From: SLRI01 sp964402505
Lineage (GTDB): Bacteria > Pseudomonadota > Alphaproteobacteria > Geminicoccales > Geminicoccaceae
Assembly (NCBI GenBank): GCA_964402505.1
Contig: CAYOCP010000020.1
Coordinates: 1-64,000, forward strand
DNA length: 64,000 bases
Direction of reading: 5' to 3'
Every line of letters begins with the position of its first letter. The stretch's first letter is position 1. The translations under genes and the position numbers were made by a program. This document shows, one piece after another, positions 1-10,807 of the stretch. The notes under the pieces were generated by a model. It was not told the origin of the DNA, searched no databases, and worked only from the letters and a program-made list of their open reading frames with translations.

Positions 1-53
1 GTGACGATTGGCCCTGCTGTGGTCGGCCTTGCTGGTTGGCTGAGGAGGGATCG

Positions 54-118
54 CGAGCCTTAAAGGGGTCAGGACTCTTTTAGGGAACCTAAAAGAGTCC
101 TGACCCCTTTAAGGCTCG
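54..118. repeat. Perfect 30-bp-arm inverted repeat (REP-like hairpin)
   Basis: Two 30-nt arms (54-83 and 89-118) are exact reverse complements around a 5-nt loop, so the transcript or single strand would form a very stable hairpin. The core AAAGGGGTCAGGAC recurs at 17661-17674 and, inverted and shorter in its C/T run, in a 41-bp tandem repeat at 18263-18344, so it is a dispersed family. Such intergenic palindromes are often REP-type elements mobilised by Y1 (RAYT) transposases; that is inference, since no such gene lies in the window. Confidence 0.85.
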
Positions 119-166
119 AATGGTCGAAGAGGAAGGCGAGCCCATCTTGGGCCGGGGAGGCTGGCC

Positions 167-946
167 ATGACCACCGACGAGACGAACGACCCGCTCGCCC
201 GGCAGCGGCTGGACAGGAAGGTCGTCTGCGTCACCGGCGGGGCCTCGGGCATCGGCGCCGCCGCCGCCCGGCTGATGGCCGCTGCCGGGGCCCGGGTCGT
301 GATCCTCGATCGCGACGGCGATGCCGCGGCGGCCACGGCCGGGGCGATCGGTGGCGGCATCGAGGCCATGGCGCTCGATGTCGGGAGCGAGGCCGAAATC
401 GACCGGGTGCTGGCCGAGATCGCCGGGCGTCACGGGCGGATCGACGTGATGATCGCCAATGCCGGCATCAATATCCGCCGCACGGCGGCCGATTGCCCGC
501 TCGACGACTGGAACGCCGTCTTGCAGGTCAACCTCACGGGCGTCTTCCTTTCCTCGCGCGCCGCCGCCCGGCACATGCCCCGACGTGGCGGGGCCGTGGT
601 TGTCACCGCCTCCATCATGAGCTTCTCGGGCGGCGGCCTCTATCCCAACGTCGCCTACGCCACGACCAAAGGGGCGCTGGTCAACCTCGTCCGCAGCATG
701 GCCGTCGAATGGGCGCCGCGGAACATCCGCGTCAATGCCGTCGCCCCGACCTGGACCAGGACCCCGTTCATCAGGCCGCTCACCGACGATGCGGCGCTCA
801 CCGCGAGGCTGGAGGCGCTGACGCCGATGGGACGGCTGGCCGAGCCCCTGGAGGTCGCCCACGCCATGCTCTTCCTCGCCAGCGAAGCCGCCTCCATGGT
901 CACCGGCCACACCCTCGCCGTGGATGGCGGTTTCCTGGCCCAGTAG
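167..946 (+). CDS. SDR family NAD(P)-dependent oxidoreductase
   Basis: A 259-aa classical short-chain dehydrogenase. It has the cofactor motif TGGASGIG near residue 25, the ANAG structural motif, the catalytic serine in TASIMS and the catalytic YATTK pair. The C-terminal DGGF ending is typical of the family, and the length is normal. The cytoplasmic substrate cannot be told from sequence; similar enzymes oxidise sugars, polyols or 3-oxoacyl thioesters. It stands alone, downstream of a REP-like hairpin. A decayed partial copy of its central part lies about 1 kb downstream at 1901-1968, which suggests a past duplication. Confidence 0.9.
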   Translation: MTTDETNDPLARQRLDRKVVCVTGGASGIGAAAARLMAAAGARVVILDRDGDAAAATAGAIGGGIEAMALDVGSEAEIDRVLAEIAGRHGRIDVMIANAGINIRRTAADCPLDDWNAVLQVNLTGVFLSSRAAARHMPRRGGAVVVTASIMSFSGGGLYPNVAYATTKGALVNLVRSMAVEWAPRNIRVNAVAPTWTRTPFIRPLTDDAALTARLEALTPMGRLAEPLEVAHAMLFLASEAASMVTGHTLAVDGGFLAQ

Positions 947-1349
947 ACCCGAGGGGGGACATTCTTCTTTCGTTGATCAGGTCTGCGGGGTGCATTGGTC
1001 TCGAAGGAGAGGTACCCCTGGTTTCGGGGCCGACGCGCCCGGTCCGGACAGCGACGACAAGATTGCCTGAAAAAGTTTCGAATGTGCGATTTGTCACATA
1101 GCTTGCGCGAACCCTCGTCTATTGTCGATGATGCAACTCAGAACCGAGCCACTCGAGTCAACCAAGAAATCGACCTGATTCTTGTGGGCGTGACGTACGG
1201 TCCGAGCTTTCGGCCGATTGCTGCGTCTGATCGGTCGGCCGGAATCTCGACGCAACCCTCTCCGGCTCTTTCGCAGACATGGTCACGGCAAGGTCGGGGG
1301 ACGCCGTGGGTGTGGCCCGCATCCACTACCTTTCGGAAAGGAAGGAGCG
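947..1349. other. Intergenic region without a recognised gene
   Basis: About 400 bp between the SDR gene and the small secreted protein. Open frames here have no recognisable motif or convincing ribosome-binding site. No clear promoter, terminator or repeat was seen. Confidence 0.5.
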
Positions 1350-1745
1350 ATGAACTGCAGCATCTGCTTTTCGATCGCAACGTTGACCGCCGGCCTCCTC
1401 GTCCTGCCCGCGTCGCACGCGGCGGCGGACAGTATCCGACTCGAGACCCCCATGGCCGCCGCCTCGTTGCACGACGGTGGCTTTGACATGGTCGTCTACT
1501 ATCTCGAACGCGGCGATGACCTCCACGTGGTCGCCACCTATGTGGCCCACCGTGCTCCAGACGCTCCGGCCCGGCTGCGCCTGGACCTCACCGAGGGCGA
1601 CCACATGTCGTTCCACCTGCCCGGCGTGATGTACAGCTTTTCCCGCGCCGGCCGCTCGCTCGCCGTCGAGGCGACGCCGACGGACACGAACGAGCGCATG
1701 AACGTCGCCGGGTCCGCGCAGATCGACACCGAAGACTGCCTTTGA
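1350..1745 (+). CDS. Small secreted protein of unknown function
   Basis: A 131-aa protein with an N-terminal signal peptide: a short polar start, a hydrophobic stretch (about residues 6-20) and an AxA-like cleavage site before ADSIRLE. The ATG at 1350 follows a good Shine-Dalgarno (GGAAGGAG), which decides against the longer frame open from 1218. The mature part of about 105 residues looks beta-rich and ends with a cysteine two residues from the stop. I do not recognise the family. It is probably periplasmic and has no operon partner. Confidence 0.65.
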   Translation: MNCSICFSIATLTAGLLVLPASHAAADSIRLETPMAAASLHDGGFDMVVYYLERGDDLHVVATYVAHRAPDAPARLRLDLTEGDHMSFHLPGVMYSFSRAGRSLAVEATPTDTNERMNVAGSAQIDTEDCL

Positions 1746-1755
1746 AGGCAGCCGC

Positions 1756-1825
1756 GGAAAGTGGGGACACGAACCTAATTTAACCTTTCCGGAAAGTAGG
1801 GACACGAACCCAATTTAACCTTTGC
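1756..1825. repeat. 35-bp tandem repeat, two copies
   Basis: Copies at 1756-1790 and 1791-1825 differ at only a few positions and share the core GGGACACGAACC..AATTTAACC. The run begins 11 bp after the stop codon of the secreted-protein gene. There is no spacer, so this is not a CRISPR. It resembles dispersed intergenic repeats known in many proteobacteria and forms part of the repeat cluster up to 2134. Confidence 0.8.
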
Positions 1826-1900
1826 ACCGCTGCAGCGAGGCTCCGCCGCTCTGCGGGAATGGTCAACGAGGGAGATGCCCGCCCGGAGCGGGATCTTCTG

Positions 1901-1968
1901 CGCCACGACCGGGGGCGCTGGGCAACCTCGTCCGCCGCCTGGCCGTCGAATGGGCGCGGGGGAACGAG
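1901..1968 (+). pseudogene. Decayed fragment of an SDR gene
   Basis: This stretch aligns with about 659-727 of the intact SDR gene upstream. The shared runs include CGCCACGACC, GGGGCGCTGG, CAACCTCGTCCGC and GGCCGTCGAATGGGCGC. A one-base deletion relative to the intact gene shifts the frame, and neither end continues into a recognisable SDR, so it cannot encode an enzyme. It codes for a remnant of the helix after the catalytic YxxxK. It is either a partial duplicate or the stump of a second SDR gene broken by the surrounding repeats. Confidence 0.6.
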
Positions 1969-2022
1969 GTTCGCATCTTCCCGGTCGGACGGGGACACTA
2001 CCCCTTCGCGCCCCGACCGCGT

Positions 2023-2134
2023 TGCATCCCGTGCGACATGCGGCTCGGATTGTTGCATCTCGTGCAACGTGGAGGCGGCCGATGTTGCAGAAGATGCAAC
2101 CTCGGGGCCCCGATGTTGCATCTTCTGCAACATC
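2023..2134. repeat. Cluster of TTGCA..TGCAA dyads including a 54-nt palindrome
   Basis: Positions 2081-2134 form a palindrome centred on GGGGCCCC (2104-2111) with a single mismatched pair (2101/2114). Each arm itself contains a smaller dyad, TTGCA-GAAGA-TGCAA or its complement. Two related dyads precede it: GTTGCATCTCGTGCAAC at 2052-2068 and a degenerate copy near 2023-2039. The cluster lies between convergent genes (1350-1745 plus, 2409-3302 minus), so it could act as a bidirectional transcription barrier, although there is no U-tract. Confidence 0.8.
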
Positions 2135-2408
2135 GAAGGGCGAAGGAACCCGGCCGCCCGACGAAGGAACCCGAAGAATCGTGGCGCGAATCCGGCGTTT
2201 CGACGAACGAACCGAAACTTTTGCGAACGAACCCGGCATCCCTCAAGTCCTTGACGTGAAAGGCGATTTCGCCGCCTGCAGCGGGCCGTCCCGTAACGCG
2301 CGAACCCGAGGTGCCAAAGCGCCGGACGAACCGGAGCGGTGCTTGCTTTCGGAGCCGACCTGTGGTAGGAATATCTTCTGATGAGGTGCGCCGCGCGCAA
2401 GCCGGCGC

Positions 2409-3302
2409 TCACTCCGGCGCGACGACCGGGAGCGCTTTCGGCATGATGTCGATCTCGAGCGGCGTCTCGCCCGTGAGCTCGCCGTCGATGTTGGCGCGGC
2501 GGCGCCGCGAGGTGGCGATGCGGATGTGGCGGCCCTGCAGGCGGAAGGCCTTCCTGCTCTCGACCCCCTCGATCTTGAGGCTCGCCATGATCTGCATCAG
2601 GCGGAAGACCGGGCCGTCGCGGAGCGCGTAGAGGTCGAGCACGCCGTCGGTGATCGTGCCGCCGGGCCGGGGCTCGATGCCGCCGCCGTGGAAGCGGCCG
2701 TTGACCACCGCGAGGTGGATGAAGTGACCGCGATGGGTGGCGCCGTCGCAGGTGATGTCGACGCGAAAGGGGTGGATGCGACGCCAGGCGACGTAGAGGA
2801 CCCGGGGGTAGTTCAGAACGCCGAGCAGCCGCTTGGCGGTGCCCTGATGCAGGGCGGCGACGGCGGCACCGAGGCCGATGCTGACGGCGTTGAGCACCGG
2901 CCGGCCGTTGGCCCGGGCGAGATCGATGCGGCGCACGCCGCCGCGCGCCACCAGGCGAAGCTGCTCCGCCCGGCTGGAGGGCAGGCGCAGATTGCGGGCG
3001 AGGTCGTTGGCGGTGCCGAGCGGCAGCACGGCGAGCGGCTTCTGCACCTCGAGCAGTGCCGGCAGGGCCGCGGCGATGGAGCCGTCGCCACCGGCGATGA
3101 CGATCCTGTCCACACTCGCGGCGGTGGCCCGGATCGTCTCGAGCATCGCCTCGATGCCCTCCGGCATGGCGAACTCGACCGCGACGCCCTCCGCCTCGAG
3201 ATCGGGCACGAGCTCGCGGGCCTCGGCACCGTTGCGCGCCCGCGGGTTGGCGAGGAAAAGGACCCGCCGTGCGGGCGTCGCGAGGGTCAGGGGATCGGTC
3301 AT
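2409..3302 (-). CDS. Diacylglycerol kinase family lipid kinase (YegS/BmrU-like)
   Basis: A 297-aa protein of the DAGK catalytic family, which phosphorylates diacylglycerol or a related lipid alcohol with ATP at the inner membrane face. The nucleotide-binding GGDGS motif is at residues 71-75 and the PLGTANDLAR motif at about 94-103. An N-terminal NPRARNG turn is also present. The C-terminal half has the beta-rich lipid-kinase fold with a DG..DL pattern. Length fits YegS-type soluble kinases. It reads away from the diguanylate cyclase gene by about 155 bp on the same strand. The substrate lipid is not deducible. Confidence 0.88.
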   Translation of the reverse strand: MTDPLTLATPARRVLFLANPRARNGAEARELVPDLEAEGVAVEFAMPEGIEAMLETIRATAASVDRIVIAGGDGSIAAALPALLEVQKPLAVLPLGTANDLARNLRLPSSRAEQLRLVARGGVRRIDLARANGRPVLNAVSIGLGAAVAALHQGTAKRLLGVLNYPRVLYVAWRRIHPFRVDITCDGATHRGHFIHLAVVNGRFHGGGIEPRPGGTITDGVLDLYALRDGPVFRLMQIMASLKIEGVESRKAFRLQGRHIRIATSRRRRANIDGELTGETPLEIDIMPKALPVVAPE

Positions 3303-3458
3303 CGGCTGAGGTCTCCCTGGTTCGCGAAGGATGGCATCCGGTCGTCACCGGCGGCGATGCCGTGCCAACCGCCCGGCGGCGCACTTCGTTCCGCATGGCC
3401 CGGAGGCGGGCGCGCGGCCGGTCGCGTGTCGCGCCCCGAAGCACGGGTCCCGGTGCGA

Positions 3459-5234
3459 TCACGAGCCGAGCTCGAGCAGTCCCTCGGGCATCGCTCCCTC
3501 GCCCGCCGCCATGGGCGGTGCCAGCCTGACCTGGTCGCGGCCGCCCTGCTTGGCGGCGTAGAGCGCCCGGTCCGCGACCTCCACGAGGCTCTCGAGGTCG
3601 CGGCCGTGACCGGGGCACATGGCGGCGCCGATCGAGATGGTGACCGGCGGCAGGACCTGATGGTCGATCCTGGCGGTCACGCCGGCGACGCCCTGGCGCA
3701 GCCGCTCGAGCTGCTCCACCAGAGCCGGCGGGTCGATGCCCTGGATCAGGAGCAGGAACTCCTCGCCGCCATAGCGGAAGAGCCAGTCGCCGAGCCGGAT
3801 GCTCTCCTGCAGGTAGCCGGCGACGGCGACCAGGGCCGCGTCGCCAGCCTGGTGTCCGTGGCGGTCGTTGAACCCCTTGAAGTGGTCGATATCGGCCATG
3901 GCGATGGCGATGGTCCGGCCGGCGCGCAGGACCTGCGCGATCTCCTTGGGCGCCACGACGTCGAGATAGCGGCGATTGAAGATGCCGGTGAGCGGGTCGC
4001 GGATCGACTGCTCCTTCAGGACCTCGCGGATCCTGAGGCTGGCCAGCGTGAGGCCGAGCTGCTTCGCCAGCATGGCGGCGAGGCGGTCGGCGGAGACCAC
4101 CCCACCCTCGCCCGCCGCCGCCCCGTCCGGCACGGCATCCGGCGAGGCCACGAGGGTGAGCAGGCCCAGCGTCTCGCCATGCGCCGTGAGCGGGACGCAG
4201 AGCGTCGACGTGTCGAGCTGGCCCAGGGCCTGGGCCAGATGCGGGCAGAGGGGAGCGGGTCCGCCGATGGCGTGGCGGTGCTCCTGCCCCTGCCGGAGCG
4301 CCCAGCAGTCGCTCGCCGCCAGCTCGCCGGGATGGGCGATGCTGCCCCAGGCGGCGACGACGTGGAGCCGCTCGCCCGCCGCTGTCCGCGCGAGCACGGC
4401 ACCGCCATGTGCCGGGAAGAGCCGCTCGAGCTGCGGCGCCAGCACCTCTGGCAGCTCGCCCAGCGACTGGCAGCCCTGCAGGTAGGTGCTGGCCGTGGCG
4501 AGCTGGGCGATCTCGTTGCGCTCGGTGCTGATCTCGGCGAGGCTCCGGCGCAGGTCGGCCGCGTTCTCCTGCAGCTTGCGGTTGTAGGTGCCGCGATTGA
4601 CCAGCTCGCGCCGCATGAAGCTGAAGAGCGCCAGGACCAGCGCCGCCGACACCGTCAAGAAGATCACGAAGGCGGCGAAAGCCTGGTCCTGCGCCGTCTC
4701 CCAGTCGAGCCGGCGCGCCTCCAGCGTCGCGTCCTCGTCCGCCTGCATGACCTGGACCACGGCGCGGATCTCGTCGAGCGTGCCCTGCTGCTGGTTGTCG
4801 AGGATGAGCCGGCGCGCCGCCTCGGCACCCTGCAGACGGCGGGCGGTGAGCGCGCTCGACTGCTCCTGGAACCGCTCGCTCACCAGGACCTGCAGGTTGA
4901 CCAGCCGCTGCATCTGCGCCGCGTCCGTCCGCAGCAGCCGGCCGATCCGTGCCAGGAGATGCTCGGCCTGGAGCAGGGCCTCGTGATAGGGCACGAGGTA
5001 GCTGTCCTCCTCGGTCAGCATGAAGCCGCGATGGCTGGTCTCGGCGCTGAGCACCACGTTCAGCATCTCCGAGAGCAGCTGGCGGGTGTCGATGGTCTCC
5101 GCCACCTCGCGCGTCGCCGCCGACAGGCGGACGTGGCTGTTGTAGAAGAAGAAGCCATTCGCCAGAAGGACGAGCACGACCAGCGCCAGGACGAGCGCGC
5201 CGCGCAGCCGAGAAACTCCAACACCGAGTGGCAT
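3459..5234 (-). CDS. Membrane diguanylate cyclase, CHASE3-GAF-GGDEF
   Basis: A 591-aa inner-membrane enzyme that should make cyclic di-GMP from two GTP. Transmembrane helix 1 spans about residues 11-31. It is followed by a periplasmic CHASE3-like four-helix sensor with the typical HRGFMLTEE segment (about 68-76), a second helix at about 187-207, a GAF-like domain (about 245-400) and a GGDEF domain from about 410. The active site is GGEEF (489-493), an accepted active variant. An intact RxxD inhibitory site (RLGD, 480-483) lies five residues upstream, so product feedback inhibition is expected. The signal sensed is unknown. Confidence 0.93.
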   Translation of the reverse strand: MPLGVGVSRLRGALVLALVVLVLLANGFFFYNSHVRLSAATREVAETIDTRQLLSEMLNVVLSAETSHRGFMLTEEDSYLVPYHEALLQAEHLLARIGRLLRTDAAQMQRLVNLQVLVSERFQEQSSALTARRLQGAEAARRLILDNQQQGTLDEIRAVVQVMQADEDATLEARRLDWETAQDQAFAAFVIFLTVSAALVLALFSFMRRELVNRGTYNRKLQENAADLRRSLAEISTERNEIAQLATASTYLQGCQSLGELPEVLAPQLERLFPAHGGAVLARTAAGERLHVVAAWGSIAHPGELAASDCWALRQGQEHRHAIGGPAPLCPHLAQALGQLDTSTLCVPLTAHGETLGLLTLVASPDAVPDGAAAGEGGVVSADRLAAMLAKQLGLTLASLRIREVLKEQSIRDPLTGIFNRRYLDVVAPKEIAQVLRAGRTIAIAMADIDHFKGFNDRHGHQAGDAALVAVAGYLQESIRLGDWLFRYGGEEFLLLIQGIDPPALVEQLERLRQGVAGVTARIDHQVLPPVTISIGAAMCPGHGRDLESLVEVADRALYAAKQGGRDQVRLAPPMAAGEGAMPEGLLELGS

Positions 5235-5438
5235 GCCCAGCCAGACTCCGCTTCGAGCCCGACGCGGTCAGGCGCCCTGTCGGTCGGCGCGAGGTGCCGT
5301 GGAGGCCGCCGATCGGCCCCCGTCACGGCGGCCGAGACTTGCTCAACCCGTCCTCGGGTACAAGCCCCATTCGAGCCGGGCGGGTTCCCGCCGCCCGGGC
5401 GCTCGCGGCCGTACGGCGGTCCGGGGCCGCGCGATCCC

Positions 5439-9056
<3,618 letters not shown>

Positions 9057-9106
9057 GATCTTCCGCCTCGTCTCGATCCCTGTCCGATACTGCTATAGAG
9101 CATGGC

Positions 9107-9925
9107 ATGGTCGAGAACGAGGCTCTGATCCCGGAGATCGAACGGGCGGCGTGGCGGGCGTGGCCGGCGGCGCGCACGGCGAGCCTTTGCGGATGGCGGC
9201 TGCGCGCCGGACCCACGGCGACGCGGCGCGAGAACTCGGTCCAGGCCATGGACTTCACCGGCGAGCTCGCGCTCGCCGATGCGATCCGGTCGGCCGAGGC
9301 CTGGTACGGGGCACTGGGCAAGCGGGCCTGCTTTCAGATCAACGCCTCGAGCCTGCCCGCCGGGCTCGACCGGAGCCTGGAAGCGCGCGGCTACGGGTCG
9401 GAGGGAAGAAGCGCGGTGCTGATTCGGCCGCTCGACCGCCTGCCGCCGGAGCCGCGCAATGTCGTGCTCGAGGGGCGACCGAGGGCTCTGGTCATGCAGG
9501 CGATCGCCGACCCGCTCTGGCAGGGGGCGGAACGCGCCGCCCGGGCGGCGCTCTTCGGACGGATCCGCCCCACGCTCGCCTTCGCCGTGCGCACGGCCGG
9601 CGGTGAGGCGGTGGCCGGCGGCCTCTGCGTCGTCGACGGCAAGCTTGCCGGAATTGCCGCAATGCGCACGGCAACCACGGCGCGCCGCCAGGGGCACGGC
9701 CGGGCGGTGCTCGACCGCCTGCTCGTCTGGGCCGGGCGGATGGGAGCCCGAAAGGCGTGGCTGCAGGTCGAGGCGGAGAACGAGCCGGCCGCGGCGCTCT
9801 ACCAAAGCGCCGGCTTTCGGCCGCTCTACGGCTATCACTACCGCGTGGCCAGGCCAGAAGGCCGACCGGGTGGCGGCCGGGGACGCATGGACGAGGTCCC
9901 CCGGCGGGAGGTTCTGTCGCGTTGA
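9107..9925 (+). CDS. GNAT family N-acetyltransferase
   Basis: A 272-aa protein whose C-terminal half is a GNAT domain. The acetyl-CoA loop RRQGHGRAVL lies at about residues 190-199, followed by the ENEPAAALYQSAGF element that ends most GNAT folds. The N-terminal half (about 1-120) looks like a degenerate second GNAT-like module, as in two-domain acetyltransferases. The substrate is unknown. It is divergent from the oxoprolinase gene. Its stop codon overlaps the -35 box of the sdh promoter, so it is not expected to drive sdhC. Confidence 0.85.
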   Translation: MVENEALIPEIERAAWRAWPAARTASLCGWRLRAGPTATRRENSVQAMDFTGELALADAIRSAEAWYGALGKRACFQINASSLPAGLDRSLEARGYGSEGRSAVLIRPLDRLPPEPRNVVLEGRPRALVMQAIADPLWQGAERAARAALFGRIRPTLAFAVRTAGGEAVAGGLCVVDGKLAGIAAMRTATTARRQGHGRAVLDRLLVWAGRMGARKAWLQVEAENEPAAALYQSAGFRPLYGYHYRVARPEGRPGGGRGRMDEVPRREVLSR

Positions 9926-9949
9926 CAGGATTCCGGCCGCTTCTAGTAT
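9922..9949 (+). promoter_or_regulatory. Sigma-70-type promoter of sdhCDAB
   Basis: A consensus -35 TTGACA (9922-9927) and a -10 TAGTAT (9944-9949) are separated by 16 bp, about 75 bp upstream of the sdhC start. The -35 box overlaps the stop codon of the preceding GNAT gene. Confidence 0.6.
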
Positions 9950-10024
9950 CGCCTCAGCCTATGACGCAACGCACAATCGGGCCGTCGGCGCGGCGGCCCG
10001 CTCGGGTCAGGAAACGGAGCCGGC

Positions 10025-10411
10025 ATGGCACAGGGCGCGCGACCACTCTCCCCGCATCTCCAGATCTATCGCTGGTACTGGGCGATGGCGACCTCGATCA
10101 TCCACCGGATCACCGGCGTCGGCCTGGCCCTTGGTCTCGTGCTCTTCACCTGGTGGCTGGCGGCGCTCGCCGGCGGGCCCGAGAGCTTCGCCACGGTCCA
10201 GGCGGTGATGCACAACTTCTTCGGCTGGCTGATCCTCTTCTGCTTCACCGCCGCCCTCTTCTTCCATACGGCGAACGGTGTCAGGCATCTGGTCTGGGAC
10301 GCGGGCTACGGCTTCGAGAAGGAGACGGCCCGGCACTGGAGCATGGCCACCATCGCGATCGGCGGCGCGCTCACCATCCTTTTCTGGCTCATCGTCCTGA
10401 TCGTCGCCTGA
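10025..10411 (+). CDS. sdhC: Succinate dehydrogenase cytochrome b556 subunit
   Basis: A 128-aa membrane anchor of complex II that binds heme b and ubiquinone with SdhD. The family signature RPLSPHLQIY (residues 6-15) and the SIIHRITG motif (about 24-31) are present, with three transmembrane helices. The HTANGVRHLVWD segment carries the heme-ligating histidine region. The start at 10025 has an AGGAAACGGAG-like ribosome-binding site and fits the usual length. It is the first gene of sdhCDAB. Confidence 0.96.
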   Translation: MAQGARPLSPHLQIYRWYWAMATSIIHRITGVGLALGLVLFTWWLAALAGGPESFATVQAVMHNFFGWLILFCFTAALFFHTANGVRHLVWDAGYGFEKETARHWSMATIAIGGALTILFWLIVLIVA

Positions 10412-10428
10412 ACGCGGAGGAAATCACC

Positions 10429-10803
10429 ATGCAAACCGCCATCGGCCGCGTTCACGCCCAGGGCACCACCCGCACCGGCGTCGGCCACTGGAAGGCGCAA
10501 CGGATCACCGCCATCGCCAGCCTTCTCCTGGTGCTCTGGTTCACTTTCGTCGCCATGGGCATGGCCGGCAGCGACTATGTCGGCTGGGCGCTCTGGTTCC
10601 AGTCCCCGATCAACGCCGCGCTGATGATCCTGCTCGTGCTCTGCACCTTCTATCACGCCAAGCTCGGTCTGCAGGTGGTGATCGAGGATTACGTCCACCA
10701 CGAGGGGATCAAGGCCGCGAGCCTCGTCGCCATCGTCTTCGCGCTGGCCGTGCTCGCCCTCATCTGCATCGTCTCGATCCTCATGCTCGTCACTGGAGGC
10801 TGA
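10429..10803 (+). CDS. sdhD: Succinate dehydrogenase membrane anchor subunit
   Basis: A 124-aa protein with three transmembrane helices. It contains the typical alphaproteobacterial TGVGHWKAQRITAIA segment near residues 16-30 and FYHAKLGLQVVIEDYVH near 76-92, whose histidine and acidic residues belong to the heme/quinone region. The ATG at 10429 follows a GGAGG ribosome-binding site 17 bp after sdhC. This fits the family's length; the much longer open frame from 9757 is an artefact. Confidence 0.95.
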   Translation: MQTAIGRVHAQGTTRTGVGHWKAQRITAIASLLLVLWFTFVAMGMAGSDYVGWALWFQSPINAALMILLVLCTFYHAKLGLQVVIEDYVHHEGIKAASLVAIVFALAVLALICIVSILMLVTGG

Positions 10804-10807
10804 TCCG

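Noticed and set aside
1756..2134. Possible CRISPR array
   Set aside because: Repeats are either directly adjacent without spacers or are dyads of unequal spacing, and no cas gene is present.
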